64,000 bases of DNA from Paenibacillus sp. FSL A5-0031 (GTDB taxonomy: Bacteria > Bacillota > Bacilli > Paenibacillales > Paenibacillaceae): contig NZ_MRTD01000002.1 in NCBI RefSeq assembly GCF_001956295.1, positions 250,501 to 314,500 of the forward strand, read 5' to 3'. The position numbers were made by a program, and so were the translations under genes. This document shows positions 8,157-17,589 of this stretch, piece after piece. Under the pieces are notes generated by a model that did no database searches, was not told the origin of the DNA, and saw only the letters and a list, made by a program, of their open reading frames with translations. Within the stretch, counting starts at the first letter, position 1. The number at the start of each line of letters is the position of its first letter.

Positions 8157-9095
8157 TCCGCCCCTGCTCAATATAGGCTTATTTTCATCAAACGCTGCCA
8201 TTAATCAAACATAGCGCTAGAAAGTAGACATAAACTTCCTCATCACCCACAAATCAGCATGATTCGGAGCCGTTTCAGCAAAATAGAGCTAAAATATAGG
8301 CTTATTTTCATCAAACGCTGCCAATAATCAAAATAGAACTAGAAATTAGTCCTAAACGTCCGCATCACCCACAAATCAGCATGATTCAGAGCCTTTTCAG
8401 TGAAAATAGAGCTAAAATATAGGCTTATTTTCAACAAACAAGCCCATTGATCATAAATTGAACTAGAGATTAGTCCTAAACTTCCTCATCACTCGCAATC
8501 AGTATGATATGAAGCCATTTCAAACAAAATAGAGCTAAAATATAGGCTATTTTCATCAAGCAAGTCCATTAATCAAAAATAGAACTAGATAGTAGTCTTA
8601 TACTTTCCCATCACCAGCAAATCAGCATGATATGAAGCCGTTTCAAACAAAATAGTGCTAAAATATAGGCTTATTTCATCAAGCAAGTCCATTAATCAAA
8701 AATAGAATTAAATAGTAGTCTTACACTTTCCCATCACCAGCAAATCAGCATGATATGAAGCCGTTTCAAACAAAATAGAGCTAAAATATAGGATTATTTT
8801 CATCAAGCAAGCCCATTATTCAAAAATAGAACTAGAAAGTAGTCTTAAACTTTCCCATCACCAGCAAATCAGCACGATTTAGAGCCGATTCAACGAAAAT
8901 AGAGCTAAAATTTAGGCTTATTTTCATCAAACAAGCCCATTATTCATAAATAGAGCTAGAATTTAGCCTTAAACTTCCTCACTCCCACAAATCAGCATGA
9001 TTTGGAGACGTTTTAGCGAAAATAGAGCTAAAATTTAGCCTTATTTTCTTCAATAGATCCCATTGTTCAAAAATAGAGCTAGAAAGTAGGCTTAT
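8157..9095. repeat. Array of seven ~123-bp tandem repeats plus a partial eighth
   Basis: The motif ATCAGCATGA or a close variant recurs at 8253, 8375, 8498, 8621, 8744, 8868 and 8991, that is every 122-124 bases. Each unit has two related halves. Half A (about 50 bases) begins AAAATAGAGCTAAAATATAG and continues GGCTTATTTT, an imperfect inverted repeat. Half B (about 73 bases) begins with a variant of AATAGAACTAGAAAGTAG and ends before the next AAAATAGAG. Units from 8526 to 8771 are the most alike, suggesting recent duplication. No reading frame is conserved. The array lies between the 3' end of the large glycosidase gene and the 5' end of the phosphatase gene, both on the minus strand. Confidence 0.92.
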
Positions 9096-9164
9096 GTTTG
9101 TTTAACTTCGTTCAGTTACAGTTAGTGAAGCTGTTTTTTTGAAAACAGCCACCTAAAAAGAAAC

Positions 9165-9210
9165 AGAGGCTGTTCCAAAAGTAGATTTATCTACCTTTGA
9201 AGCAGCCTCT
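9165..9210 (-). terminator. Terminator of the large glycosidase gene
   Basis: AGAGGCTG and following bases pair with CAGCCTCT over about 20 positions with a few mismatches around a TTTAT loop. On the minus strand the stem is followed by TGTTTCTTTTT. It starts about 40 bases after the glycosidase stop. A smaller hairpin (GCTGTTTTT with AAAACAGC, 9129-9149) follows it. Confidence 0.75.
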
Positions 9211-9252
9211 CGATAAATATTGCAGTTGTCTAAGCTAACCCCATTACATCAC

Positions 9253-12200
9253 TCAAACGATAATATCGCGATAGGACGCCAGCACATTTCCTTCCAAATC
9301 CGTCGCAAATAGAACCGAGCGTTCGCTCTCCAGCACGAAGCTGTAGCTCTTGTTGGTTTCGGCATCACGCACAGTAATAGGACAGTCCATACCCGCTTCC
9401 GAGATAAAAGTATATAAGCTTCCTTGCTTAAATTGCAGCTTGCTGCCAAAGATCCCCGGGTGGTCTCCGCCTGCTTCCCATACGATGCCTGGCTTCAAAT
9501 CCTCAGCCTCATGCAGCGCAGCCTCATAAAGTGCAATGAGTGCATCCGTACGCTCGTTTAGCTCCAGCGGCAGCGGACACCACATGACTTTTCCTAATCC
9601 GTGGGCTACGGTACGAACGGTTGAAATGCCATCCGAATAGCTTCCGCTGCTGTCCAAAGCAATTTCCTTGTTCAACTCGCCAATCTTCTTGCCTCCGAAA
9701 GAAGCTTTGAAGGTACGCTCGCCAATTTGCAGCGTTTCCTCCCGCGATATATTGCTTAAACGATACGGTCCCACAATCGATTCCGCCCGTGAAGTTGGCT
9801 TCCAATATTCATCCAGCCCAATAGGTCCGGTGAACAGCAGTGTGCCTCCATGCGCTTCAACATGCGCAAGCAGCTCCGTCAGCGCAGCATCGCTGAAGTT
9901 GTGCGCGCTCGGAACGATAATGAGCTTCGGTTTGTCGCGCTGCAAGGTTTCCAAGTGAAACTCTCCAATGCCGCGATGCGGAAGCTTCATTTCGTAGCCC
10001 AGTACACGAGTCAAGTTTCCTGTCGCTTCGCAAGCAAAACGGCGGCTGGAGAAATCATTGGAGTAAGGAAACACTACCGCAATCTCCTCTAGCTGGCGTT
10101 CCTCAAACAAGCTCGATATCTGCCCAATAAACTTGCCGAAATCATAGGATACATCCGCTTCTGGCTTCTGTGTCCCATCAGCCCGCAGTGCTCCGATATT
10201 CGACTCGCAAACGTTGTCCATGAAATAGTTTGTATTCCACAGCCACTGCACCGCACCTGCGCCGCCTGCGGCAAAAGCGTATGCATATTTGCGCTCTAAG
10301 ATGTTCCTCAGCTCTTCCTCGGAACGCTTCGCCCTATTATCCGGCATTTCCACATACATAATGCCCGTTTCTTGAATCAAGGTCGGCTTGCTTGGATCTT
10401 TGCCATATACGCTGTCCCACAGCAGCCTGTCATTTAGCCACCAAGTGTGTACCGTTGTGTAATCTACGCTTTCCGCATAAATTAGCGGAGAAGGACGCGG
10501 CCCCATGCCAAGCGCCTCATCTTGACCAACAGTCACGAGCTGACGCGGGGAAATGGCATGAATCGTTGCCGTAAGCTCCCCTACCCAGCGGTTATGCATA
10601 TCCATCGTAAATCGTGTATAGTCCAGCCAGCGCGTATTTTTCTTCAGCTTCTTCACGTCTTGAATATCAAACGCGATGTCCGTTTGCTCCGGCAAGGTGA
10701 CCGCTTCAAAGTCCGGCAGCTCCGTGCTCGTCATATTCCACCGCGCCTGCAGCTTGCCAATCGATTCGTGCCGCTGCTTCAGCCAATTCACATAGGCTGC
10801 TTTTTCAAAAGGATCATGCATGGAGCGAGGTCCTGAGAAAATGCGCATATGATCAAATAATGACGGCTCATTGATCAAATCCCACTGTACATTGGACGTG
10901 TGTTTATGCCTGGATACGATCGCTGCGATAAACCGTTTTTGTGCTTGTACACTTCTTGGATCGAGATACGGATTTTTGCCTTCCCAAGCTTCGGGAGCAA
11001 AGGCGAAGAAGCTAAAGGTCATTTCAATCTCATGTTTAGCCGCTGTCAAAATAAAAGCATCTACAGCTCTGAGCAGCTCCTCCGATGCATGTCCATCCTC
11101 GAACATAAGATGCCGCCACGCCGTCCATAAACCGGTACGAATCAGGTTGATGCCGGCTTCCTTCATCGTCGCCATATCTTGATCCCAGATCGCAGCATTC
11201 GGCATAGACACGAATTTCCGGCCAACATCCGAGGTCATATACGTCATTCCTACAATCGGGAAGGGAGCGCCATTTTTCTCAAAATAATCCCGACCAACTG
11301 CAAGCGGCGTACCTCTCTCCAGCAAATCGCGGTCATACCCCCAGAAGCCCTGCCGCAGAACTCTTTTTTCTCCGCTTTCGGCTTCGGCTTCACATACGAT
11401 CTCATACAAGCCAGGTTCAATAGAGAGCGGTACACTAAAACTCATATACTCGATTTCGCTTCCAACACTCACGCTCAACCGATGCTCCCATACCGCCTTA
11501 GCCTCTCCTTGCTTATAAATAGAAATAGCCATCGACCAGTTCTCTTGCTTGCCGCTTTGCTCATAGCCGTATGCCGCTTTAATCTGCTGTGCTTGAAGCG
11601 TCAGATGCGGTCTCTCTGCTTCATAATAAACCGCGTAGCTCGGCTTAATCCAAAGCTCAGTCACACCCCTCGCACAAAATGCCGCCCATTCTGCAAGAGC
11701 ATCCGCACCTGCGCCCGACCAGAAACGGTCAGTCAGCTGTTGATTCACAAACAACCAGCGTCCGCCTGCAAAGTCGCCCTTGTTATGCTCGATCAGAACG
11801 ACAGGAGCCGATACCTCCCGGCCATCGGCAGACATTCCCTTCAGAAGCGGGCGAATGTGTGCATTCATCGGTCCCTGCGAGCCCGTAGCCTGATTCAGCT
11901 GATCCCGCTCATGCGTCACATGTAAAATAAGGCCAAACGTAGGTTCAATCGTGAACAAATGCTCCTTGCCCTGCAGCAATGGCAGCTCCTGATTGTGGCA
12001 TAATTCAGTTGAACGCGTATGATCGACAGCAAGCGCTTCATGAATAAATAGTTCCTGATGGTATGCTGTCATTTCCTGCTGGACGTCCCACTGCTCGCCA
12101 TCCCGGCTCACCGGCTGTTTAAAAGGGGCTCCGCCTGCATGTATCAATCCCCCGCCCCGCTTTACAAAAGCGAGTATTTCCGGCCATGATGCCATCGGAA

Positions 12201-12372
12201 AATACGATCCGTGCAAATGAACGAGGCAGTCTACCCCGTCTTCTTTAAGAGCTGCTGACAATCCTTCCGCATCGGTTACTTTAAACAGACTATTCAGCTT
12301 TTGAAGTGCCTCTGTATTTGGCGCACAGCCGTCTAACGGAAAAGTAGGGTCATAAAATAGTACTGCTTTCAT
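9253..12372 (-). CDS. Large clan-A glycoside hydrolase, GH42-like, with GATase-like domains at both ends
   Basis: A 1039-residue cytosolic protein without signal peptide. Residues about 1-220 resemble a GATase/ThuA-like alpha/beta domain; about 240-340 look beta-rich; about 350-720 form a clan GH-A barrel with putative acid/base Glu502 in LINEPS and nucleophile Glu668 in IQETG; about 750-900 again look like the GATase-type domain found in GH42 enzymes. Typical GH42 proteins are about 680 residues, so this one is extended at the N-terminus. The substrate is unknown. Its position beside GH38/GH125 mannosidases and two sugar importers suggests it trims an imported mannose-containing or beta-linked oligosaccharide. 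Start at 12372 chosen because AGGAG lies eight bases upstream; an ATG six codons earlier lacks a site. Divergent from the AraC-type regulator. Confidence 0.75.
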   Translation of the reverse strand: MKAVLFYDPTFPLDGCAPNTEALQKLNSLFKVTDAEGLSAALKEDGVDCLVHLHGSYFPMASWPEILAFVKRGGGLIHAGGAPFKQPVSRDGEQWDVQQEMTAYHQELFIHEALAVDHTRSTELCHNQELPLLQGKEHLFTIEPTFGLILHVTHERDQLNQATGSQGPMNAHIRPLLKGMSADGREVSAPVVLIEHNKGDFAGGRWLFVNQQLTDRFWSGAGADALAEWAAFCARGVTELWIKPSYAVYYEAERPHLTLQAQQIKAAYGYEQSGKQENWSMAISIYKQGEAKAVWEHRLSVSVGSEIEYMSFSVPLSIEPGLYEIVCEAEAESGEKRVLRQGFWGYDRDLLERGTPLAVGRDYFEKNGAPFPIVGMTYMTSDVGRKFVSMPNAAIWDQDMATMKEAGINLIRTGLWTAWRHLMFEDGHASEELLRAVDAFILTAAKHEIEMTFSFFAFAPEAWEGKNPYLDPRSVQAQKRFIAAIVSRHKHTSNVQWDLINEPSLFDHMRIFSGPRSMHDPFEKAAYVNWLKQRHESIGKLQARWNMTSTELPDFEAVTLPEQTDIAFDIQDVKKLKKNTRWLDYTRFTMDMHNRWVGELTATIHAISPRQLVTVGQDEALGMGPRPSPLIYAESVDYTTVHTWWLNDRLLWDSVYGKDPSKPTLIQETGIMYVEMPDNRAKRSEEELRNILERKYAYAFAAGGAGAVQWLWNTNYFMDNVCESNIGALRADGTQKPEADVSYDFGKFIGQISSLFEERQLEEIAVVFPYSNDFSSRRFACEATGNLTRVLGYEMKLPHRGIGEFHLETLQRDKPKLIIVPSAHNFSDAALTELLAHVEAHGGTLLFTGPIGLDEYWKPTSRAESIVGPYRLSNISREETLQIGERTFKASFGGKKIGELNKEIALDSSGSYSDGISTVRTVAHGLGKVMWCPLPLELNERTDALIALYEAALHEAEDLKPGIVWEAGGDHPGIFGSKLQFKQGSLYTFISEAGMDCPITVRDAETNKSYSFVLESERSVLFATDLEGNVLASYRDIIV

Positions 12373-12505
12373 GGTTCTCGCTCCTATCATTTCTCTATTG
12401 TTTATGGATCTTTACTTTCCATGATCCGCTATTTATTGCATAATGGAAGACTAAGCGTCATGATTGAACATGGATTACAATTACGTACTGGAGGCGAACA
12501 CAGTC

Positions 12506-14839
12506 GTGTCAAAGCTCACAAATAAGTCAACTTCGTTGTCACGAGCCAAAATAAATTGGAATCATTTGAAATCAAGCTTGCTTCTGAAATACGCCTTGTC
12601 GTACATACTTATCTTCCTAATCCCTTTGACCGGAGTTACCATATTCGTTTATGAAAACGCAGTCACTGGTCTTCGCTCGGAGATAGAGCAGTCCAATGTG
12701 AATCAATTGAATCAAGTGAAAATGACGATTGATGACCGGATGAGAGAGCTTCAGGAAATCGCCAGCAAAATAGCCTACGACGAGCAATTAACGCCTTATA
12801 TGGTTCGTGATCCCTATTTTGGCTGGGAAGCTATTCGTCAACTTTCTACCTACAAAGCCAACAGCAGCATTTTGGAAGATTTATTCCTATATTTCCATGA
12901 TGATTCTACTATTTACTCATCTCGCGGTCTTACCAATGTAGATGTTCTATTCAGCCAAACCTATCAGTTTAATCAAGTGAGTAAAGAGGATTTGCTTCAT
13001 GACCTAAATGAAGCCAAAGGTCCGATTATGCGTCCTGCTGAGCAGGTCAACGTTAACTATCGCAAGGAATCTATGCTTACACTGCTCGTTCCGATTATGC
13101 CAAATGATCCTTTTCCTTATGGAACCGTTGTCTATTTGATGGAAGAGTCCAAGCTGACCGGAGTCATGGATTCCATCCTCAACAACTTTTCCGGCAGCAG
13201 CTACATCTTTGATCAGGACGGCAAAATGCTGACGGCCAATAATCATGGAGCAAGCATGCCGCAGGGTGACTTAGCTATCCTCTCTGCTTTGCAGCCAGGC
13301 ATTCACAGCCTGACACTGAACGGCGAGAAGCAGTCTGTTGTTGCTGTCCTATCGCAAGAGAATGGATGGACTTACGTCGCCGCAATGCCGAGCCATCAAT
13401 TTTTCAGCCGTGTCGTTCACATTCAGACTCTGATTCTGCTAGTATTCAGTATCGTCGTACTGACGGGCATTGCCGCAGCTATGTTATTGGCCAAGCGTCA
13501 ATACCATCCCATTAAAGATTTAATGGAGTTCGCCAAACAAAAGAGCAAAAGCACTGCATTAGATTCAGCAAAAATCAGCAATGAATGGGATTGGATCAAG
13601 CAGACCATTCATGATTATAATGCTCGAATAGATATACAGGTGCCTTATGTTCGCAATCAATGCTTACTTCTTCTACTCAAGCATGGCAAGCCTGACGACC
13701 CAGAGATCGAGCAGCTAGTCTTGGATGCAGGGCTTGAGCTTCCGCAGGGGCAAGGATATTATTTCTCTGTTATTTTGGCTTGGAATGCTTCCAATACGGG
13801 CGAAAATTCCCGTCAGGAACGCCAGCAGATGCAGGAAATGCTCCATGAATTGGAGCTGCCGGATCTTCATTCGCGAGTTTATGGGATCGAGTTCTCCCCA
13901 GCAGAGCAATTTGCGTTCATGGTTAGCCTTGTACCAGCAGAGTCCGTACCTTTGCAGGAGCAGATTGAACAAATCGTTGAGTCCATAAAGCTCATGATTA
14001 TGGAAAACTCGCAGCTGCTGCCATCACTAGGGGTTGGTACGCCATACGAGAATCTGGCAGAGCTTAATCAATCCTTTATCGAAGCGGCTACCGCGCTGGA
14101 ATTCCGATTGGCAGGCGGTAATGGCCATGTCACTTACTTTGAACACTTGGCAGAGCTCAGCTCGCCTGATACAGAGACCTTCTGGATCTCCAAAAAATCG
14201 CTGCTCAAGCTAGAGCAAAGCTTAAAGCAAGGAAACGCAATCGTAGCCAGACAAATGATTAGCAGCATCATACTTGATATGAAAAACGAGTCATTATCGG
14301 TATCCTTACTGCGCTGCTTTTGCTATGACCTGCTAAACGCCTTGCTGCGGGCAGCCTCTGAAATGGGCATGCACAGCGTTATTCAGCATATTTCTGCCTT
14401 GGCAACCTTCGATACACTCGAAGAAACCGAACAAAAGCTAAACAGGCTTGCCGAACAAATTTGCGACCAGGTGGAACGAAATACCGAGACCGAGCAGCAT
14501 TCTTTAATGGACGATATCGTAGCGTACGTGGATCAGCAATATGCGGATTACACGCTCAGTCTGGAGCATATCGCCTTGAAATACGCAATCTCAACTTCCT
14601 ATTTGAGCCGCAGCTTCAAAGAAAAAACAGGCCTCAACTTTTCACAATATATTTCGCGCTGCCGTATGGATGAGGTCATGCGCCTGCTGCTGAGCACCGA
14701 TGCTCCACTTAAAGACATTATTGAGCAAGTCGGATACTTGGATACACCGAACTTTATTCGTAAATTTAAGAAAGAAACAGGCCTTACCCCAGGGCAATAC
14801 CGTAAGCTTAATGCTCCCGAAGTCCACCATGTGGAGTAA
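12506..14839 (+). CDS. Membrane-bound AraC-family regulator with extracellular sensor domain
   Basis: About 777 residues: membrane helix near residues 28-50, an extracellular sensor region of about 250 residues, a second helix near residues 310-335 (LILLVFSIVVLTGIAAAMLL), a cytosolic linker, and a C-terminal AraC DNA-binding domain of two helix-turn-helix units over the last 100 residues, ending with GLTPGQYRK. Such regulators sense a sugar outside the cell or a loaded binding protein and activate the adjacent importer. The GTG at 12506 follows GGAGG by 11 bases; a TTG (12464) and ATG (12470) upstream remain possible. It lies between the divergent glycosidase and the convergent importer genes, so it probably controls one or both. 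Confidence 0.82.
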   Translation: MSKLTNKSTSLSRAKINWNHLKSSLLLKYALSYILIFLIPLTGVTIFVYENAVTGLRSEIEQSNVNQLNQVKMTIDDRMRELQEIASKIAYDEQLTPYMVRDPYFGWEAIRQLSTYKANSSILEDLFLYFHDDSTIYSSRGLTNVDVLFSQTYQFNQVSKEDLLHDLNEAKGPIMRPAEQVNVNYRKESMLTLLVPIMPNDPFPYGTVVYLMEESKLTGVMDSILNNFSGSSYIFDQDGKMLTANNHGASMPQGDLAILSALQPGIHSLTLNGEKQSVVAVLSQENGWTYVAAMPSHQFFSRVVHIQTLILLVFSIVVLTGIAAAMLLAKRQYHPIKDLMEFAKQKSKSTALDSAKISNEWDWIKQTIHDYNARIDIQVPYVRNQCLLLLLKHGKPDDPEIEQLVLDAGLELPQGQGYYFSVILAWNASNTGENSRQERQQMQEMLHELELPDLHSRVYGIEFSPAEQFAFMVSLVPAESVPLQEQIEQIVESIKLMIMENSQLLPSLGVGTPYENLAELNQSFIEAATALEFRLAGGNGHVTYFEHLAELSSPDTETFWISKKSLLKLEQSLKQGNAIVARQMISSIILDMKNESLSVSLLRCFCYDLLNALLRAASEMGMHSVIQHISALATFDTLEETEQKLNRLAEQICDQVERNTETEQHSLMDDIVAYVDQQYADYTLSLEHIALKYAISTSYLSRSFKEKTGLNFSQYISRCRMDEVMRLLLSTDAPLKDIIEQVGYLDTPNFIRKFKKETGLTPGQYRKLNAPEVHHVE

Positions 14840-14870
14840 AGCCCATCATTGTCATCATGCTCATAATCAA

Positions 14871-14910
14871 AGCCAACTCTTAAGCACCGTTCCCGGTGCA
14901 AGAGTTGGCT
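14871..14910. terminator. Bidirectional terminator between convergent genes
   Basis: AGCCAACTCTT and GCACCG pair with CGGTGC and AAGAGTTGGCT around a TTCC loop; moderate T-tracts flank it. It separates the AraC-type regulator and the binding-protein gene. Confidence 0.75.
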
Positions 14911-14924
14911 TATTTACTTGGATG

Positions 14925-16538
14925 TTAGCTCGTTTTCCAGCGGTCGTATGCCGTCTGATAAATCGCCGCCATCCGTTCTCCACCCATTTTCTTGATCGTG
15001 CCAACGTATTTATCCCAACCGCTAATCGAATCTTGACCTGTAATAAACTTAGCTTCCATTTGCATAACATAAGTGCTCAGGTCAGAGCGAAGTTTTGTAA
15101 CCTCAGCCGACTCTTCTGCAGTTAAGAACAAAGCTGGAAACGGAACTCTTGCACCGCGATCCAACAGCTTTTCCTTATTTTCCTTGGCTACCCACTCATC
15201 GAACTCTGTTTTCAAGCCCTTTGTAAGGTCATCGCTAATTACCATAGGCGCGGCAATACCATAGTTAGGCGTAAGTGTTGAGCGGTATTCCTCCCGATCG
15301 CCGCCGCCTGGAACAGGCAGCCATTCCTTCGTCATTGAAGCTTTGTCTGTGTATTTCCAGAGCGTACCTTCAGGTCCTTTGTCAAACAGCATTGCTCCAT
15401 CATAGGAGTACAAATAATCGACCCAACGCATCGATGCTTCCGGCGCTTTGTTGCTGCTCGTAATTGCGAAGGCGCCTGTTGAATAACCTCTATTTTTTGC
15501 AATTGCAGGAGCTGCTACCATATCGCTCTTCACAGGGCTGAACAGCACATCTTCTGTGTCCGGCTCGCCGCCGAGTGTAAAGTATGCATGCCACTCCGAG
15601 AACAATCCGACTTGATTGTTTTTAGCTTTTGCTTTCTTCTGATCATCCGTTTGAGAGAAGGACTCATGATCGAGCAGTTCCTCACTCCAAAGACGATTCA
15701 TGTATTCCAGGTACGCCTTGTAAGGCTCTTCCATAGGCGTATAATGAACAACATCCTTGTCATCTACATAAATTTCTTCCTCATATGCGCCAAAAGCTCC
15801 TAGAATCCACGTCCGCAAATCTCTCATCTTCGAGGAGGAAGCGAGTGGAATTTCGTCTTTTTGGCCATTGCCGTTCGGATCCTCTTCTTTGACCCGCTTC
15901 AAATAAGTGTACAATTCCTCCGTTGTTTCAGGAATTTTCTTAATATCAAGCGCTTTCAGAAAGTCGCCGTTATACCAAAGCGGATTGCGGTACCATGGCT
16001 GGTTTAAATCAAATCTTGGCAAGGAGTAGATATGCCCGTCCGGTGCTGTGATGGATTTGCGAATATCCGGGTAAGCCTCAAGCAGCTTCTTCACATTCGG
16101 TGCATATTCGTCAATAAGGTCTTCCAGTGGAATAAGAATGCCTTGTCCACCATAATTAAGCTCTTCAGCCTGAGTTAGCTTTGCGCCAAACAATACATTA
16201 GGATAATCGCCGCTTGCAAAAACTAGATTTTTTTTCGTATCAAAGCTGTCTCTAGGCGCATTCAAATACTCAAATTTAATGCCCGTCAATTTCTCCATTT
16301 CGTCCATTACCGGCATGTCATTCCAGTTCTGAATACCGATGTCCGGCGCCATTAGCGTTAAGGTAAGTTTCTCGTTAACGATTGGAAAACCTTCCTTATT
16401 CACGTTTGCAGCTGCTCCTGCTCCCGCTCCAGTCGTATTTCCTTTTTCCTTGTCGCCGTTAGAGCCGCAGCCTGCAAGCAATGTAACCGTCATCACACCT
16501 GCAAGCAGCAAGGACGCTGCTTTTCTTGATTTGTACAT
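14925..16538 (-). CDS. Sugar ABC importer, LplA-type binding lipoprotein
   Basis: A 537-residue extracellular solute-binding protein. The signal peptide ends in a lipobox (VTLLAGC) with the lipid-modified cysteine near residue 24, followed by a Gly/Ala/Asn linker. The length and the TLTLMAPD start of the mature domain fit the large LplA/YtcQ group of oligosaccharide-binding proteins (CUT1 importers). It captures an oligosaccharide at the outer face of the membrane and hands it to the two permeases encoded just upstream in the transcript. No ATPase gene is nearby; such systems commonly use a shared MsmX-type ATPase encoded elsewhere. GGGAGGATTTAAGA precedes the ATG. A hairpin at 16593 separates it from the permeases. 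Confidence 0.85.
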   Translation of the reverse strand: MYKSRKAASLLLAGVMTVTLLAGCGSNGDKEKGNTTGAGAGAAANVNKEGFPIVNEKLTLTLMAPDIGIQNWNDMPVMDEMEKLTGIKFEYLNAPRDSFDTKKNLVFASGDYPNVLFGAKLTQAEELNYGGQGILIPLEDLIDEYAPNVKKLLEAYPDIRKSITAPDGHIYSLPRFDLNQPWYRNPLWYNGDFLKALDIKKIPETTEELYTYLKRVKEEDPNGNGQKDEIPLASSSKMRDLRTWILGAFGAYEEEIYVDDKDVVHYTPMEEPYKAYLEYMNRLWSEELLDHESFSQTDDQKKAKAKNNQVGLFSEWHAYFTLGGEPDTEDVLFSPVKSDMVAAPAIAKNRGYSTGAFAITSSNKAPEASMRWVDYLYSYDGAMLFDKGPEGTLWKYTDKASMTKEWLPVPGGGDREEYRSTLTPNYGIAAPMVISDDLTKGLKTEFDEWVAKENKEKLLDRGARVPFPALFLTAEESAEVTKLRSDLSTYVMQMEAKFITGQDSISGWDKYVGTIKKMGGERMAAIYQTAYDRWKTS

Positions 16539-16592
16539 TCTTAAATCCTCCCTTTTTTTCCTCTATTCTATTTAAATGATGCTATATAATAA

Positions 16593-16614
16593 GCGAAGGA
16601 ATGATTTCCTTCGT
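16593..16614 (-). other. Intercistronic hairpin between permease and binding-protein genes
   Basis: GCGAAGGAA pairs with TTCCTTCG around a 4-base loop in the 120-base gap. It has no strong U-tract, so it may act on mRNA stability or as a partial terminator to set different protein levels. This role is inference. Confidence 0.55.
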
Positions 16615-16658
16615 CCATTATCTCACAAAGTCCTTCGGAAAAGCTCCGAACAAGGCAA

Positions 16659-17570
16659 CTAACCCTTTACAGAGCCAATCATGACGCCTTGTACGAAGTA
16701 ACGCTGCAAAAACGGATAAACGGCAATGATCGGAAGCGTCGATACGATAATGACCGCATATTTGACCAAAGAAGCCGCATCTGCCTTGGAATTCATCGCC
16801 ATCGCTACTTCACCGCTAACCGCGGCACCCGTAGTCTCTGCTGTCATTTCCTGCAGCACAAGAATTTGACGCAAAATCATTTGAAGCGGATATTTCGCCT
16901 CGTCATTCAAATAAATCAATGCAGAAAAATAACTATTCCAATGCCCTACTCCATAGAAGAGAGCCATAACGGCAATAATCGGTGAGGATAGCGGTAAAAT
17001 AATACGGACAAATAGCTTCAAGTTCGTACAGCCATCCATATGCGCAGCCTCTTGCAGCTCCTTCGGAATCGTAGACTGGAAAAAGGTTCTCGCCACGATG
17101 ATATTCCATACTGAGGCTGCGACTGGCAAAATAAGCGCACCCATGCTGTTAATGAGGCCTAGGTTTTTAATTAACAAGTAGCTTGGCACAAGGCCTCCGC
17201 TGAAGAACATCGTAACTAGAATGATGCCCATGAACAGTTTGCGCCCGATGAAATCGGTTCTGCTCAGCGCATACGCGGCAGGCAGGGTAACGACTAGATT
17301 GAGCAGCGTACCCACGACCGTGTAAATGATCGTATTGAGATAACCGTTCCAAACCTTCGCGTTATCGAATACCAGCTTGTACCCTTCCCATGTAATCCCC
17401 TTCGGAAACAGCCACATTTCGCCTGAATTGACGTATTTCGGATCACTTATCGAAGCGCTGACCATATAGAGCACCGGGTACAACACAACGATTAACGCTA
17501 GTAGCAAATAAATATAGTTCAAAATGAGAAACAGCTTATCGCCCTTTGATTCTTTTACTGCTGTAACCAT
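16659..17570 (-). CDS. Sugar ABC importer permease, LplC-type
   Basis: A 303-residue membrane protein with six predicted helices and the cytosolic EAA loop (ELQEAAHMDGC) that contacts the ATPase. It is the second permease of the CUT1 importer and pairs with the LplB-type protein encoded 20 bases upstream. A longer frame begins at 17654, but the ATG at 17570 follows GGAGGAG and gives a normal LplC N-terminus. The C-terminus QGVMIGSVKG is typical of this family. Confidence 0.87.
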   Translation of the reverse strand: MVTAVKESKGDKLFLILNYIYLLLALIVVLYPVLYMVSASISDPKYVNSGEMWLFPKGITWEGYKLVFDNAKVWNGYLNTIIYTVVGTLLNLVVTLPAAYALSRTDFIGRKLFMGIILVTMFFSGGLVPSYLLIKNLGLINSMGALILPVAASVWNIIVARTFFQSTIPKELQEAAHMDGCTNLKLFVRIILPLSSPIIAVMALFYGVGHWNSYFSALIYLNDEAKYPLQMILRQILVLQEMTAETTGAAVSGEVAMAMNSKADAASLVKYAVIIVSTLPIIAVYPFLQRYFVQGVMIGSVKG

Positions 17571-17589
17571 ACGTTTCTGCTCCTCCTTC

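Noticed and set aside
8104..8204. 33-codon frame with AAAGGA upstream
   Set aside because: Its second half is repeat-array sequence and no family resemblance or terminator supports it.
8157..9095. CRISPR array
   Set aside because: Units are ~123 bp tandem copies without unique spacers between short identical repeats, and no cas genes are present; the Cas4-like domain at 3853-6156 belongs to a helicase fusion.
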